Positions 1-10,050 of a DNA stretch of 64,000 bases are shown in pieces. The DNA is from Gilvimarinus gilvus. Its GTDB lineage: Bacteria; Pseudomonadota; Gammaproteobacteria; Pseudomonadales; Cellvibrionaceae. The DNA is taken from the NCBI RefSeq assembly GCF_030518155.1, contig NZ_JAULRU010000823.1, forward strand, positions 1 through 64,000, given 5' to 3'. The notes beneath the pieces are model-generated. The model was not told the origin of the DNA. It searched no databases and worked only from the letters and a program-made list of their open reading frames with translations. The position numbers were made by a program, and so were the translations under genes. Within the stretch, counting starts at the first letter, position 1. Each line of letters begins with the position of its first letter.

Positions 1-150
1 CTTCAGGCCTCGCCCTGCGGGACTTCCAGGCTGGCCCGTACTCGTCGTTGCCACTTTTCGATGGGTGGGCACACACCGTCAAAGTGGCGCCTAGATTACG
101 AACCAGCCTGAGAGTCTGAGTACGTAAGGGGTTTTTCAACAACCTGCTAG
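1..150. mobile_element. Right-hand end of a mobile element truncating the adjacent gene
   Basis: Bases 113-150 recur almost exactly at 52832-52869 (shared core AGTCTGAGTACGTAAGGGG followed by a T-run and CAACA[A/G]CCTGCTAG). At the other site the sequence is bounded by inverted repeats and CTAG. Here the same terminus ends in CTAG at 147-150 and abuts the interrupted solute-binding protein gene. Bases 1-112 have no complete gene. A minus-strand frame reading ...RRHFDGVCPPIEKWQ... to a stop near base 3 could be the tail of an element-encoded protein, but this cannot be settled. The element body would lie left of the window. The family is not identified. Confidence 0.5.
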
Positions 151-588
151 ATGAACCACGGATAAAGAATGCATGCCCTGAAAGTTCCAGGGTGAGTCGG
201 ACAGAGCCCAGAAAGCGTTGCGCATTTGAGCCTGCTCTATACGCGGAAATATAAAATCAACAGCTTCCGCTTTGGAGGCACCGATAACGGCATCGTAAAC
301 ACCATTACGGGTATCCTGTAAGGCGCGCAACCACGGCAAGATAGAGTAGCGAACCGAAATACCTTCATCCGCAAAGGCACGCTGAGCAATTTCCACCATA
401 AAGCCCGGCGCTGCACTATCGGGCTCACAGTTATAGGGGCACCAATTATCGGCAACCAAATGTATGGTTTCGCCGAACACATTCGCACAGCTCAAAAATA
501 GCGCTAGAACCGAGGCCGTCAGCGCTTTTGCGACACGTCGCGAACTTTTCGGCATGCAATCAATCCAAAGGGTTACAAATTCTGACAA
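136..588 (-). pseudogene. Truncated periplasmic solute-binding protein (SBP_bac_3-like)
   Basis: This is the N-terminal half of an extracellular solute-binding protein of the amino-acid ABC transporter or sensor type. It has a signal peptide of about 40 residues ending ...CANVFG, then the usual lobe start (ETIHLVADNWCPYN) and the PGFMVEIAQRAF / DAVIGAS motifs. The family is normally about 250 residues. This frame gives 150 and its last residues (HLAGC) are read from the mobile-element end at 113-150, so lobe 2 is lost. The start shown is a TTG at 588 with AAGGAG about 8 bases upstream. An ATG at 555 would still keep a signal peptide. It is divergent from the SIMPL gene. It is probably non-functional. 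Confidence 0.75.
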
Positions 589-646
589 GATTTGATCTCC
601 TTTATACCATAATCTAGCGTTGTTTTTACTTCCTAAGGAGCTCTAT

Positions 647-1375
647 ATGAAAAGCGTTTACAGCGCCATTGCACTGTTACTGACAGTCTTAACTGCACAC
701 AGCTACGCCCAAAGCGGGCCAGACTTTCCTCACATAGTGGTATCGGGCCTGGCCAACATCGAGGTACCTCCCGACATAGTCACTCTTAACTTTCAAATAA
801 TGGAATACGCCAGCGAGGCGGAAGTCGCCGTCGATACCGTAACCCAGCGCGCCGCTCAAGTGGTGCGCCTTGCCGCAGAGGCAGGCCTGAAGCGTGAGCA
901 CATTGAATCCTGGGCTATTGATAAGCGCCCGCGCCGTAGCCACGAACCCGGTAGCAACAACATGGCCATTGTCGGTTACGAGGTCACGCAGCGCTTTGTG
1001 CTCAACATTGAAGGTTTGGAGGCCTACGAGACGATTGTCAACGCGTTATTGCGCATGCCCAACACCACAGGCCTTAATGCTGAATTTGACGTCAGCAACC
1101 GCGATGACGTTATTAGCAATTTAACGGCAAAAGCTGGGCAGGATGCTCGCCGCAAGGCCAAAGCTCTGGCTGCGGGGCTAGAAGTTGAGCTGGGCCAGGT
1201 GTTTTCCATCACGGATCAACAAGCAGGCTATAATCCCCGACCACAGTTTGGAATGGATGAAGCGCAATTTTCCAGAATGAGCGTGGGCGCCAAACAGCCC
1301 AGTTTTGAGCTCTTTGCACCACAGGGCATCACCCTCGATAAACAGATTCACGTTATATTCTCAATACAACAATAA
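647..1375 (+). CDS. SIMPL domain (DUF541) periplasmic protein
   Basis: The product is about 242 residues with a cleavable signal peptide (MKSVYSAIALLLTVLTAHSYA). It is followed by one SIMPL/DUF541 domain: it opens with IVVSGLANIEVPPDIVTLNF and closes with the conserved strand pattern ending in IHVIFSIQ. SIMPL proteins (the E. coli YggE type) are periplasmic or membrane-associated and are linked to oxidative-stress tolerance, but their biochemical activity is unknown. The ATG at 647 is chosen because AAGGAG lies at 635-640. A TTG at 620 in the same frame would add nine residues ahead of the signal peptide and has no ribosome site. The gene stands alone, followed by about 110 bases before the diguanylate cyclase. 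Confidence 0.85.
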   Translation: MKSVYSAIALLLTVLTAHSYAQSGPDFPHIVVSGLANIEVPPDIVTLNFQIMEYASEAEVAVDTVTQRAAQVVRLAAEAGLKREHIESWAIDKRPRRSHEPGSNNMAIVGYEVTQRFVLNIEGLEAYETIVNALLRMPNTTGLNAEFDVSNRDDVISNLTAKAGQDARRKAKALAAGLEVELGQVFSITDQQAGYNPRPQFGMDEAQFSRMSVGAKQPSFELFAPQGITLDKQIHVIFSIQQ

Positions 1376-1488
1376 GGATATTCATTTTGTGCTTCGGCGT
1401 AGCTACTGCTATCTTAATTGATACAGTATAAGTAGGAGCAGCCCCACATAGATTGGCTAAATGGGCACCGCTTATAAAGGGAATGCTC

Positions 1489-2469
1489 ATGATCAAGACC
1501 CTTCGGGATAATTTTCGCCAAGCTATGGCACTTCTGTTATCTGGTTGCGCCATAGCTGCTATTGCACCGCTGGCGTTGATGAGAGCGCTGTCAGGCGAGT
1601 GGCTATTAGCGGGCCTGGATTTCGTGATTGTTCTGGGGATGCTGCTTATTTTTCGCCACACGCTGCGCCACCGGCGTAGCTCAGTAGCCAACCTCCTAAG
1701 CTCTGCATTTTACTCACTCGCCGCAACCGGAATGGTGCACCTACTCCCGGAAACAATGATTTACTGGATGTTTCCCGTGGTAATCGCAAATTTCTTTCTT
1801 CTCAAGTTAACCCAAGCTATCGGGATCAATATTGTTCTATTTATTGCTATCGGCCCCGCCGTACCTGCGCTGGTTAACCCGCTAGAGGCGGTGGATATGT
1901 ATGTCGCCCTGGCTCTGGTTTGCGCTTTCGCCGGTATATTCTCCTGGAAAACAGAAGACCAACGCCTTCAGCTCGAGGCGCTTGCACACCTGGATCCACT
2001 GACAGGCATAGGCAATCGGCGCAAACTCTTCTCGGCACTGGGCGAAAACCGGCGCGAATATTCTGGCTCCGTGGTACTGATTGACCTCGATCGATTTAAA
2101 GCCATCAATGATGAATTGGGGCACGAAAAAGGCGATGATGTATTGCAGCAGCTTACCCGGCTAATACAAAAATTATTGCGAAGCAGCGATGAAATATATC
2201 GTTATGGTGGAGAAGAATTTTTAGTTGTTCTCAACAATACGAACCTGGAGAACGCTTGTAAAGTGGCCGAATTGCTGCGCATAGAAGTAGCTCAACACTT
2301 GCCGGTAACAGCATCCTTTGGTTGTGCCCAAAAACAGGAAACAGAAAGTTGGGATAGCTGGATTAATCGCGCCGACAAAGCACTGTATCGGGCAAAAAAT
2401 GAAGGCCGCAACTGCGTGCGGCCAGCGCCTACCAGTTTTCAGAGTGAAACCGCAGATGCTCTTCAATGA
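1489..2469 (+). CDS. Membrane-anchored diguanylate cyclase (GGDEF)
   Basis: This protein makes cyclic di-GMP from two GTP. The N-terminal ~150 residues form five or six hydrophobic helices with no recognisable sensory domain. A single GGDEF domain follows, starting at the typical [14 protein letters not shown]. The active-site loop is GGEEF at residues 240-244. An inhibitory I-site RxxD (RSSD, residues 231-234) is correctly placed upstream, so the enzyme should be active and product-inhibited. The ATG at 1489 is preferred because AAAGGGA precedes it. A TTG at 1453 and an ATG at 1483 are in frame but worse placed. Its last 41 bases overlap, tail to tail, the end of the S-formylglutathione hydrolase gene. 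Confidence 0.88.
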   Translation: MIKTLRDNFRQAMALLLSGCAIAAIAPLALMRALSGEWLLAGLDFVIVLGMLLIFRHTLRHRRSSVANLLSSAFYSLAATGMVHLLPETMIYWMFPVVIANFFLLKLTQAIGINIVLFIAIGPAVPALVNPLEAVDMYVALALVCAFAGIFSWKTEDQRLQLEALAHLDPLTGIGNRRKLFSALGENRREYSGSVVLIDLDRFKAINDELGHEKGDDVLQQLTRLIQKLLRSSDEIYRYGGEEFLVVLNNTNLENACKVAELLRIEVAQHLPVTASFGCAQKQETESWDSWINRADKALYRAKNEGRNCVRPAPTSFQSETADALQ

Positions 2470-3265
2470 AACTGGCAATAAAATAGTAGCTATGGTCGTA
2501 GCCTTGTTGCATACGTAAAGTCAGTGGGTAGTTGCTTTTTTCCGCAGCATTGGCCAGCGTCTGCGGCTTTAACTGCTCTTGCAGAAAATTATCACTGTCC
2601 CCCTGATCCACTAACATAGGCATGCTACCACCGCGTGCGATCAACACGCTGGCATCGTGCTCGCGCCACGCCTGTTGATCACTGCCCAAATACTGGCGCA
2701 ATGCCTTTTGCCCCCACGGGCAATCTACCGGATTGGCTATTGGGCTGAATGCCGTCACTGAACTGTACCTACCCGGATTCTTGAGAGCGATAGTCAATGC
2801 ACCGTGCCCACCCATCGAGTGACCACTGATGGCGCGCTGCTGGGTAACCGGAAATACCGTTTCGACCAGCTGTGGCAACTCCTGCAAAACATAGTCGTAC
2901 ATACGATAGTGCTGTGACCAAGGCGCCTCTGTGGCGTTCACATAAAAGCCCGCGCCGTGGCCAAAATCGTAAGCCCCCTCGGGGTCGTCTGGCACCCCGT
3001 CGCCGCGCGGACTCGTATCCGGCGCTACCAGTGCAATACCAAGTTCAGCGGCAACTCGCTGAGCACCTGCCTTTTGCATAAAGTTTTCATCGGTGCAGGT
3101 TAAACCCGACAACCAGTAAACCACCGGCACCGATTCGCCCTTTGAGACTTGTGGCGGTAAAAATACGGCGAAGCGCATACTGCAACTGAGAGCGGAGGAG
3201 TCATGACGGTACTGCTTATGCCAGCCGCCAAAACATTTGGTGTTTGATACAACCTCTAAACTCAT
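2429..3265 (-). CDS. fghA: S-formylglutathione hydrolase
   Basis: This enzyme hydrolyses S-formylglutathione to formate and glutathione, the second step of glutathione-dependent formaldehyde removal. It is 278 residues, the normal esterase-D family length. The nucleophile elbow GHSMGGHGA places the catalytic serine at residue 150. The acid and histidine of the triad are likely in the DQGDSDNFL and GYDHSYYF segments. The gene lies 18 bases downstream of the class III alcohol dehydrogenase gene on the same strand, so the two steps are probably cotranscribed. Its 3' end overlaps the convergent diguanylate cyclase gene. Cytoplasmic, no signal peptide. Confidence 0.95.
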   Translation of the reverse strand: MSLEVVSNTKCFGGWHKQYRHDSSALSCSMRFAVFLPPQVSKGESVPVVYWLSGLTCTDENFMQKAGAQRVAAELGIALVAPDTSPRGDGVPDDPEGAYDFGHGAGFYVNATEAPWSQHYRMYDYVLQELPQLVETVFPVTQQRAISGHSMGGHGALTIALKNPGRYSSVTAFSPIANPVDCPWGQKALRQYLGSDQQAWREHDASVLIARGGSMPMLVDQGDSDNFLQEQLKPQTLANAAEKSNYPLTLRMQQGYDHSYYFIASFIEEHLRFHSENW

Positions 3266-3283
3266 GGGAGCTCCTTGTCACGC

Positions 3284-4524
<1,241 letters not shown>

Positions 4525-5415
4525 ATGAGCAGCTGGGAAGGCATCACCGAATTTGTCGCTGTCAGCGAAACCGGCAGCTTTACCGCAGCCGCTCAGAGGC
4601 TGGGCACGTCCATAGCCCACATCAGCCGCCGTGTTAAAGAGCGCGAACAGCGAATGAACACTCGCCTGCTGGATCGCACTACGCGCAAAGTTAGCCTGAC
4701 CGAGGAAGGCCAAGTGTTTTATCAGCACTGCCGGCAAATCCTAGACGCGATTAACACAGCCGAGAATGCGCTGGCGGACTTACAGACCAGCCCAACGGGC
4801 ATTTTGCGAATGACAGCACCGGTGTCTTTCGGTGAAAAGTACATCGCGCCCTTGGTGAATGACTTCGCACTGCTGCACCCTAAACTGCGGATTGACCTTA
4901 CGCTGAGTAATCAGCGCCTCGATTTGATGGACGAGGGACTGGATCTCGCCGTGCGGCTAGGGCCGCTGGAGGATGCCCGCCTCATCGCCAGACGCTTGGC
5001 AGAGCGCACACCGCGGGTATGCGCATCTCCAGAGTACTTGCAGCGCTTCGGCACCCCCCACACCCTAAGCGAACTCAACGACCACAACTGCCTGCTGGGA
5101 ACCCTCGACTACTGGCGCTTTAATGAATCGGGGCGCGCCCGCAGTATTCGCGTCAGCGGTAGCTTGCGCTGCAATAACGGCCCGAGCTTAGTCAATGCCG
5201 CGCTTAAAGGATTGGGATTGATCCAGCTACCCGATTATTACCTCAGCGCCGCATTAAGGCAGAAGCAACTTATGGCGGTACTGCAAACCTATACGCCCGA
5301 GCGCGAAGGTATTTGGGCACTCTACCCCCCTACCAGGCGCCTCTCGCCTAAGGTGCGTTTACTTGTGCATCACCTGGAGATGCACGTCCCCAAGTTGCTC
5401 GACGTGTCTCGCTGA
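4525..5415 (+). CDS. LysR-family transcriptional regulator
   Basis: The protein is 296 residues with an N-terminal winged helix-turn-helix (FVAVSETGSFTAAAQRLGTSIAHISRRVKERE, residues 7-40) and a C-terminal periplasmic-binding-like effector domain. The family usually acts as a tetramer that activates a divergent promoter after binding a small ligand. Head-to-head placement with frmA, 122 bases apart, suggests that it controls the formaldehyde operon. The ligand could be formaldehyde or a glutathione adduct, but this is inference from context. ACCTGAGAGAAATA precedes the ATG. Confidence 0.9.
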   Translation: MSSWEGITEFVAVSETGSFTAAAQRLGTSIAHISRRVKEREQRMNTRLLDRTTRKVSLTEEGQVFYQHCRQILDAINTAENALADLQTSPTGILRMTAPVSFGEKYIAPLVNDFALLHPKLRIDLTLSNQRLDLMDEGLDLAVRLGPLEDARLIARRLAERTPRVCASPEYLQRFGTPHTLSELNDHNCLLGTLDYWRFNESGRARSIRVSGSLRCNNGPSLVNAALKGLGLIQLPDYYLSAALRQKQLMAVLQTYTPEREGIWALYPPTRRLSPKVRLLVHHLEMHVPKLLDVSR

Positions 5416-5593
5416 GCGTCCAACAATGCGCCCCGACATGTCGCAACAGTAAGAAAAACTAAAGAAAGCTCACTGCGCCCGATAACCTTCTAACGCATTC
5501 CGTTTGGCAGCGACAACGCTTGGATGACTTTCACTGAGACGTCGTCAAAGTCTTCTATACTTTGATCGATATTGCTCACGCTAGGGATAAGAC

Positions 5594-7720
5594 ATGTTCA
5601 GTACACTAAAAGCCAAACTTCTGGGTGTTATTGCCGCCGCCTTCGCACTGCTACTGGCCGTACTGGTCACTCAGCTGGTGCTTGGGCTGAACGGGATGAA
5701 ATCGCAACTGGTCGAGCAAACCCAGACCACAATGGAGGCCGAAGTACTGGGCCGCCTGGAAAGTGAAGCGGCAAGCCTCGGCAATACGGTCTCAGGCTAC
5801 CTCAACAGTTTGTTCCGGGTGACCACCACACTCGCCAGTAAGTTTTCCGACAGCATTCAGGAGGCAGACCACGCGCTTAGCCGCGAGCAGGTCAATAAGC
5901 TGCTGAGTTCGACGTTAAGTGCCCATCCGGACATCAGCGCCCTGTACAACCAGTATGAAGCCGACGCCTATGACGGTTTGGACACCGAGTATGTCGGCTC
6001 CGATGCAGTACATACCGTTGCCAATACCGGTGCACTGGAAATCTATTGGATTCGCGACGCCAGTGGTCAGCTGCAACAGGAGCGGGTAGAAGATTCCAGC
6101 GAAAAGTATCTGGACGAGAAAGACGAGTTTGGCCAACGCGAAGCCGAGTGGTACCTGTGCTCCAAAGACAGTCGCCGCTCATGCACCCTTGAACCCTACT
6201 TTTACGAAATACGCGAGGGCTACAGCGAGTTAATGACCAGCTTGACCAGCCCCGTCCTGGTGGATGGAGAGTTTCAGGGATTGGTCGGTATTGATGTTAA
6301 TTTACCGGTCATTCAAAAGCTGATCGACGATTTGCAGAGTGACCTTTACGGCGGCCGCAGCCGCATCACGCTACTGAGCGAGATGGGCTTGATTGTAGGG
6401 TCCAGTGAATACACCGATAAGCTCACCCGCCCACTGGAGGAGGCGCGCGACACTTATAGCGGTACCCTGACCCGCCTGTACGAACAACGCGAACCCTATA
6501 TGCAACGCGATGGCACTTACTTTGTTGCCTACCCACTGACTATAGAAGCTTCCGGCACGACATGGTCACTACTGCTGGAGCTACCGGAGGACATTGTACT
6601 GGCCACCACCAGTCAGCTAACCAATACCATCGATGGCAACATTGCCGCCCTATTGCGCAACGCTATTATTATTGCTCTGGTTGCCGCCATTGCCATTGGC
6701 TTTGTGCTTGTTCTCTTAGTGCAATCCATTGTTCGACCTATTCGCCAACTGGACGATCGCGTGCAAAACCTTTCCAGCCAAGAGGGTGACCTCAGCACCT
6801 CCATCGACATTCAAACCCATGCCGAGCTGATGTCGCTGTCTAATGGCTTTAACAGTTTTATTTTCAAGCTGCGCAATATGGTCAATGAGCTAAAAAGTAT
6901 TGGCTCTGATGCACGCAGCTCAGCGGCAACCATTAAGTCGGTCAATACCCGCGCAGCACAAGCCACTACCGAACAGCAGCGCGAAATTGATAGCGTGGTC
7001 ACCGCCACCAACCAAATGTCACAAACCGCCACCAGCGTCTCCCAACTGGCCGCTCAGGTTTCTGAGAATGCGACAACCTCCCTGGAAACAGTCGTGCAAT
7101 CCCGCGAGGCTTTGTCCAGCACCGTTGAACGGGTGGAACAGCTAACGGGCGAAATGTTAACCGCGAGCGACAGCATTCGTGATGTCGCCTCGCGCACCGA
7201 AGATATCAACCGTATTCTCGATGTCATTCGCGCGATTGCCGAACAGACTAATTTGCTGGCGCTCAACGCGGCCATTGAAGCTGCACGCGCCGGTGAGCAG
7301 GGTCGTGGCTTTGCCGTCGTCGCCGATGAGGTGCGCAATCTGGCCAGCAAAACGCAAAACAGTACCGACGAAATTAACGACTTAATTACCAGTTTAAAAG
7401 AAGGTGTGCATCGCTCAGTGGCGGTTATCGCCAGCAGTGCCGAAAAAGCTGAAGACACTAAGCTCAATACTCAAGCATCGTTTGACTCCCTGTCTACGGT
7501 GGTATCCGACGTCAACTCCATTGCCGACAACATCACACAGGTAGCCACCGCCGCTGAGGAACAAAGTGCGGTCAGCGAAGAAATCAGTCGCAATCTCACA
7601 ATCATTGGCGATGCCGCCAACCAACTGGCCGCTATGGCGCGTGAATCCGACGATGCGGGTAAAGAGCTAGACTCCATCATGCAGCGACTGGACGAGCAAC
7701 TGTCCTCTTTGAAAACATAA
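5594..7720 (+). CDS. Methyl-accepting chemotaxis protein with dCache sensor
   Basis: This 708-residue chemoreceptor has a TM helix at residues 7-29, then a long periplasmic region (about 35-350) of the dCache/PAS-like type. The [18 protein letters not shown] and [18 protein letters not shown] segments are typical. A second TM helix ([19 protein letters not shown]), a HAMP domain and a full cytoplasmic signalling domain follow. The kinase-control hairpin is intact ([19 protein letters not shown]...[15 protein letters not shown]). dCache domains of this kind often bind amino acids or other small organics, but the ligand cannot be read here. No CheW-binding pentapeptide or che genes are nearby. 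Confidence 0.93.
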   Translation: MFSTLKAKLLGVIAAAFALLLAVLVTQLVLGLNGMKSQLVEQTQTTMEAEVLGRLESEAASLGNTVSGYLNSLFRVTTTLASKFSDSIQEADHALSREQVNKLLSSTLSAHPDISALYNQYEADAYDGLDTEYVGSDAVHTVANTGALEIYWIRDASGQLQQERVEDSSEKYLDEKDEFGQREAEWYLCSKDSRRSCTLEPYFYEIREGYSELMTSLTSPVLVDGEFQGLVGIDVNLPVIQKLIDDLQSDLYGGRSRITLLSEMGLIVGSSEYTDKLTRPLEEARDTYSGTLTRLYEQREPYMQRDGTYFVAYPLTIEASGTTWSLLLELPEDIVLATTSQLTNTIDGNIAALLRNAIIIALVAAIAIGFVLVLLVQSIVRPIRQLDDRVQNLSSQEGDLSTSIDIQTHAELMSLSNGFNSFIFKLRNMVNELKSIGSDARSSAATIKSVNTRAAQATTEQQREIDSVVTATNQMSQTATSVSQLAAQVSENATTSLETVVQSREALSSTVERVEQLTGEMLTASDSIRDVASRTEDINRILDVIRAIAEQTNLLALNAAIEAARAGEQGRGFAVVADEVRNLASKTQNSTDEINDLITSLKEGVHRSVAVIASSAEKAEDTKLNTQASFDSLSTVVSDVNSIADNITQVATAAEEQSAVSEEISRNLTIIGDAANQLAAMARESDDAGKELDSIMQRLDEQLSSLKT

Positions 7721-7817
7721 GTTGAGTGTAGGTAATGGCGCAAAATGAGCTGGAAAGCGATTAGGAATATAGCCTAATATGGGAGTTTACCCAAACGCTA
7801 GGAAAGGGGATTCCACA

Positions 7818-8786
7818 ATGCGCCTATGTTTTGTTCTACTCATCAGTCTGTTTACTTCCAGCCTTGTCATAGCAGACCCGCTGCCGTCGTGGGTCGATGC
7901 GAAAAGCAAGCAAAGTATTATTGAGTTTGTGGAAACGGTAACCGATAGCAGCGGCGATAAATTTGTGCCAGTTGCCGACCGGATCGCGGTCTTTGATAAC
8001 GATGGTACCCTTTGGAGCGAACAACCCGTTTACTTTCAAATATTTTACGCTCTTGACCGAATTCAGCGCCTGGCCAAAGAAGACCCATCGATTTTAACCT
8101 CCGACGCGCTCAAAGCCGCCAACAAAGGCGATATAAAAGCGGTTGCCGCCGGCGGCATGTCAGCGCTCACTGAGGTGATTAATCTCTCCCACGCCAACAT
8201 CAGCGTCACCGACTTCCAGGCCGATGTAAAACAATGGCTGAAAACGGCTCGCCACCCCGGTACCGGACTCGCCTATAATCACATGGTCTATCAGCCCATG
8301 CTGGAATTGTTGAGCTACCTGCGGGACAACGATTTCAAAACGTACATAGTAACCGGTGGCGGCATACATTTTGTTCGCGCTTTTGCCGAATCGACGTATG
8401 GTATTCCGCCCGAGCAAGTGGTAGGAAGCCAACTGAACCTCGCTTATGAAACCAGTGGCTCATCCTCTCGTATGGTAAAGAAACCTGACATCGCCTTTGT
8501 CGACGATGGCCCCGGCAAACCTGTAGCCATTGACATTCACATTGGCAGAAAGCCAATTTTTGCAGGGGGCAATTCCGACGGTGATTTCCAAATGCTGGAA
8601 TGGACCAGCAGCAACAAGTTACCCAACCTTGCGATGATTGTGCATCACACCGACGCTAAACGGGAATTTTCCTACGACAAAAAGAGCCATATCGGCAAGC
8701 TGGAAAAGGGAATGGATCAGGCCGCCGATCGAGGGTGGTTGCTCGTCGACATGAAAAATGAGTGGAAGTCGATTTACCCGGAATAA
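7818..8786 (+). CDS. Exported HAD-family phosphatase
   Basis: The product is about 322 residues with a signal peptide (MRLCFVLLISLFTSSLVIA) and a haloacid dehalogenase-like domain. Motif I is VFDNDGTLW, with D60 as nucleophile and D62 as general acid. Motif II is the YIVTGGG segment, and the Mg-binding acidic motif IV is GGNSDGDF. It resembles the secreted HAD phosphatases of marine proteobacteria, likely a non-specific phosphomonoesterase scavenging phosphate in the periplasm; the substrate is not known. The ATG at 7818 is chosen because AGGAAAGGGGA lies just upstream and it opens the signal peptide. An ATG at 7779 would add 13 residues before it. A strong terminator follows. Confidence 0.85.
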   Translation: MRLCFVLLISLFTSSLVIADPLPSWVDAKSKQSIIEFVETVTDSSGDKFVPVADRIAVFDNDGTLWSEQPVYFQIFYALDRIQRLAKEDPSILTSDALKAANKGDIKAVAAGGMSALTEVINLSHANISVTDFQADVKQWLKTARHPGTGLAYNHMVYQPMLELLSYLRDNDFKTYIVTGGGIHFVRAFAESTYGIPPEQVVGSQLNLAYETSGSSSRMVKKPDIAFVDDGPGKPVAIDIHIGRKPIFAGGNSDGDFQMLEWTSSNKLPNLAMIVHHTDAKREFSYDKKSHIGKLEKGMDQAADRGWLLVDMKNEWKSIYPE

Positions 8787-8793
8787 TGACTAC

Positions 8794-8831
8794 TGGGTAA
8801 TGGCGGCGAGCCGCCATTACCCATTTTTTTT
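8794..8831 (+). terminator. Rho-independent terminator after the HAD phosphatase gene
   Basis: A 13-bp perfect stem (TGGGTAATGGCGG / CCGCCATTACCCA) with a CGAG loop is followed by eight T residues. It ends the plus-strand HAD gene and lies just before the convergent end of the Bat operon at 8836. Confidence 0.9.
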
Positions 8832-8835
8832 GCAA

Positions 8836-10050
8836 TTAAGGATTTAGCGGTAACAGTTTAAGCTCGTCTCTGTGCAGCGCACCCTTACAACTCTTCCTTA
8901 GCGCCCGCAGCTTGCTCGCGCGTACTTTTTTATTTTCCCGAGCGTCTTGGCGAAGGTAAATAGACAACTCAAACTCTACCACCAACTCATGATACTCCTG
9001 ATCGAACCGGCTCGTAGTCAAGCGCTGCTGCCAAACTTGGTACCACTGCGCCAGCCGAGCAAGTGCTTTGCGCGAGGGCCGCTTGCAGCTGCGCAATAGC
9101 AGCCAGTACTGCCAAGGTTCGCTGCGATAAATACGTTTGGAATATAGCCATAGTACTCGCAGCAAAACCAAAACCAGTAGCACAAGCCCACAGAGCGCGG
9201 CCATTCGCACTGCCCACTGTCTGGGCGTAAGCGGTGCAGGCGCAACCACCAACGCTATGGCGGGCTCACTGACAGTTACAATACTCTCTGTATCCGGCTG
9301 GTAATACTGTAACTGAACGGCGGGCAATACAAACTCGCCTGCCGCTACTAAACGAATATTCTGAATTTCTCTGCGCGAGCCTATCAGGCCACCGTCTGTT
9401 TCCGATACCCGATCTTGTGTTTGCGGATTACTCAAATAGCTTCTCGCCCAATCGGGGTTTGCCAGCAGCTCTGGCACAAACATCGCGGATGAGCCTTTGA
9501 CGGTGACCTGCAATTCACGCGAAATATTGTCGCCCACCTGCAGTTGATCCGGTATTTGAACTGATTGCTTCAGAGTAAGGTCATCAGCGATGACATAAGG
9601 CTGCAAAGACTTAGCCCCAACCGGAACACTGGCAACAATGGTGGCTGGCTGCGGCGACACTTTAACAACCTGTGGCCGCGCGTTCTGATCGGCAAAATGC
9701 AACGTTAACTCGGGTATGGTGACATCGTACTCACCTTCCACCATTGGGATGACGGTGTACTCTTTAACCACACCACTCCAGGTATCGGCTCCCACACGTC
9801 TCGATGTTGGATAAGAGCTCTTACTGGTAGCCAGGTTAATTAAATTGATCGATTCTACCGGTTCAAAATAAACCGGTTTGCTGAACCAGGTAGGTACCAA
9901 CACAGTCACTCTGATAACGGACGGCCTACCCACGGTAACGGGAGTTTGTGGTGCAATCACCTCGACAATCGGCTCTACAGCGGCGAGTACCGGACGCACT
10001 ATTAGCGATAACAAGACCAAGCCATAAAACCCATACCGGGACAACATCAT
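8836..10050 (-). CDS. batD: BatD-like protein (oxygen-tolerance family)
   Basis: The protein is 404 residues: signal peptide (residues 1-23), an extended beta-rich periplasmic region, one TM helix near residue 275-295 (MAALCGLVLLVLVLLRVLWLY) and a basic cytoplasmic tail. This matches BatD, the last component of Bat (Bacteroides aerotolerance) operons. Bat systems combine a MoxR ATPase, DUF58 and von Willebrand A proteins. They are thought to act in envelope protein folding or stress tolerance, but the mechanism is not established. The start overlaps the end of the upstream VWA-TPR gene by four bases, showing translational coupling. It is the last gene of the operon. Confidence 0.8.
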   Translation of the reverse strand: MMLSRYGFYGLVLLSLIVRPVLAAVEPIVEVIAPQTPVTVGRPSVIRVTVLVPTWFSKPVYFEPVESINLINLATSKSSYPTSRRVGADTWSGVVKEYTVIPMVEGEYDVTIPELTLHFADQNARPQVVKVSPQPATIVASVPVGAKSLQPYVIADDLTLKQSVQIPDQLQVGDNISRELQVTVKGSSAMFVPELLANPDWARSYLSNPQTQDRVSETDGGLIGSRREIQNIRLVAAGEFVLPAVQLQYYQPDTESIVTVSEPAIALVVAPAPLTPRQWAVRMAALCGLVLLVLVLLRVLWLYSKRIYRSEPWQYWLLLRSCKRPSRKALARLAQWYQVWQQRLTTSRFDQEYHELVVEFELSIYLRQDARENKKVRASKLRALRKSCKGALHRDELKLLPLNP

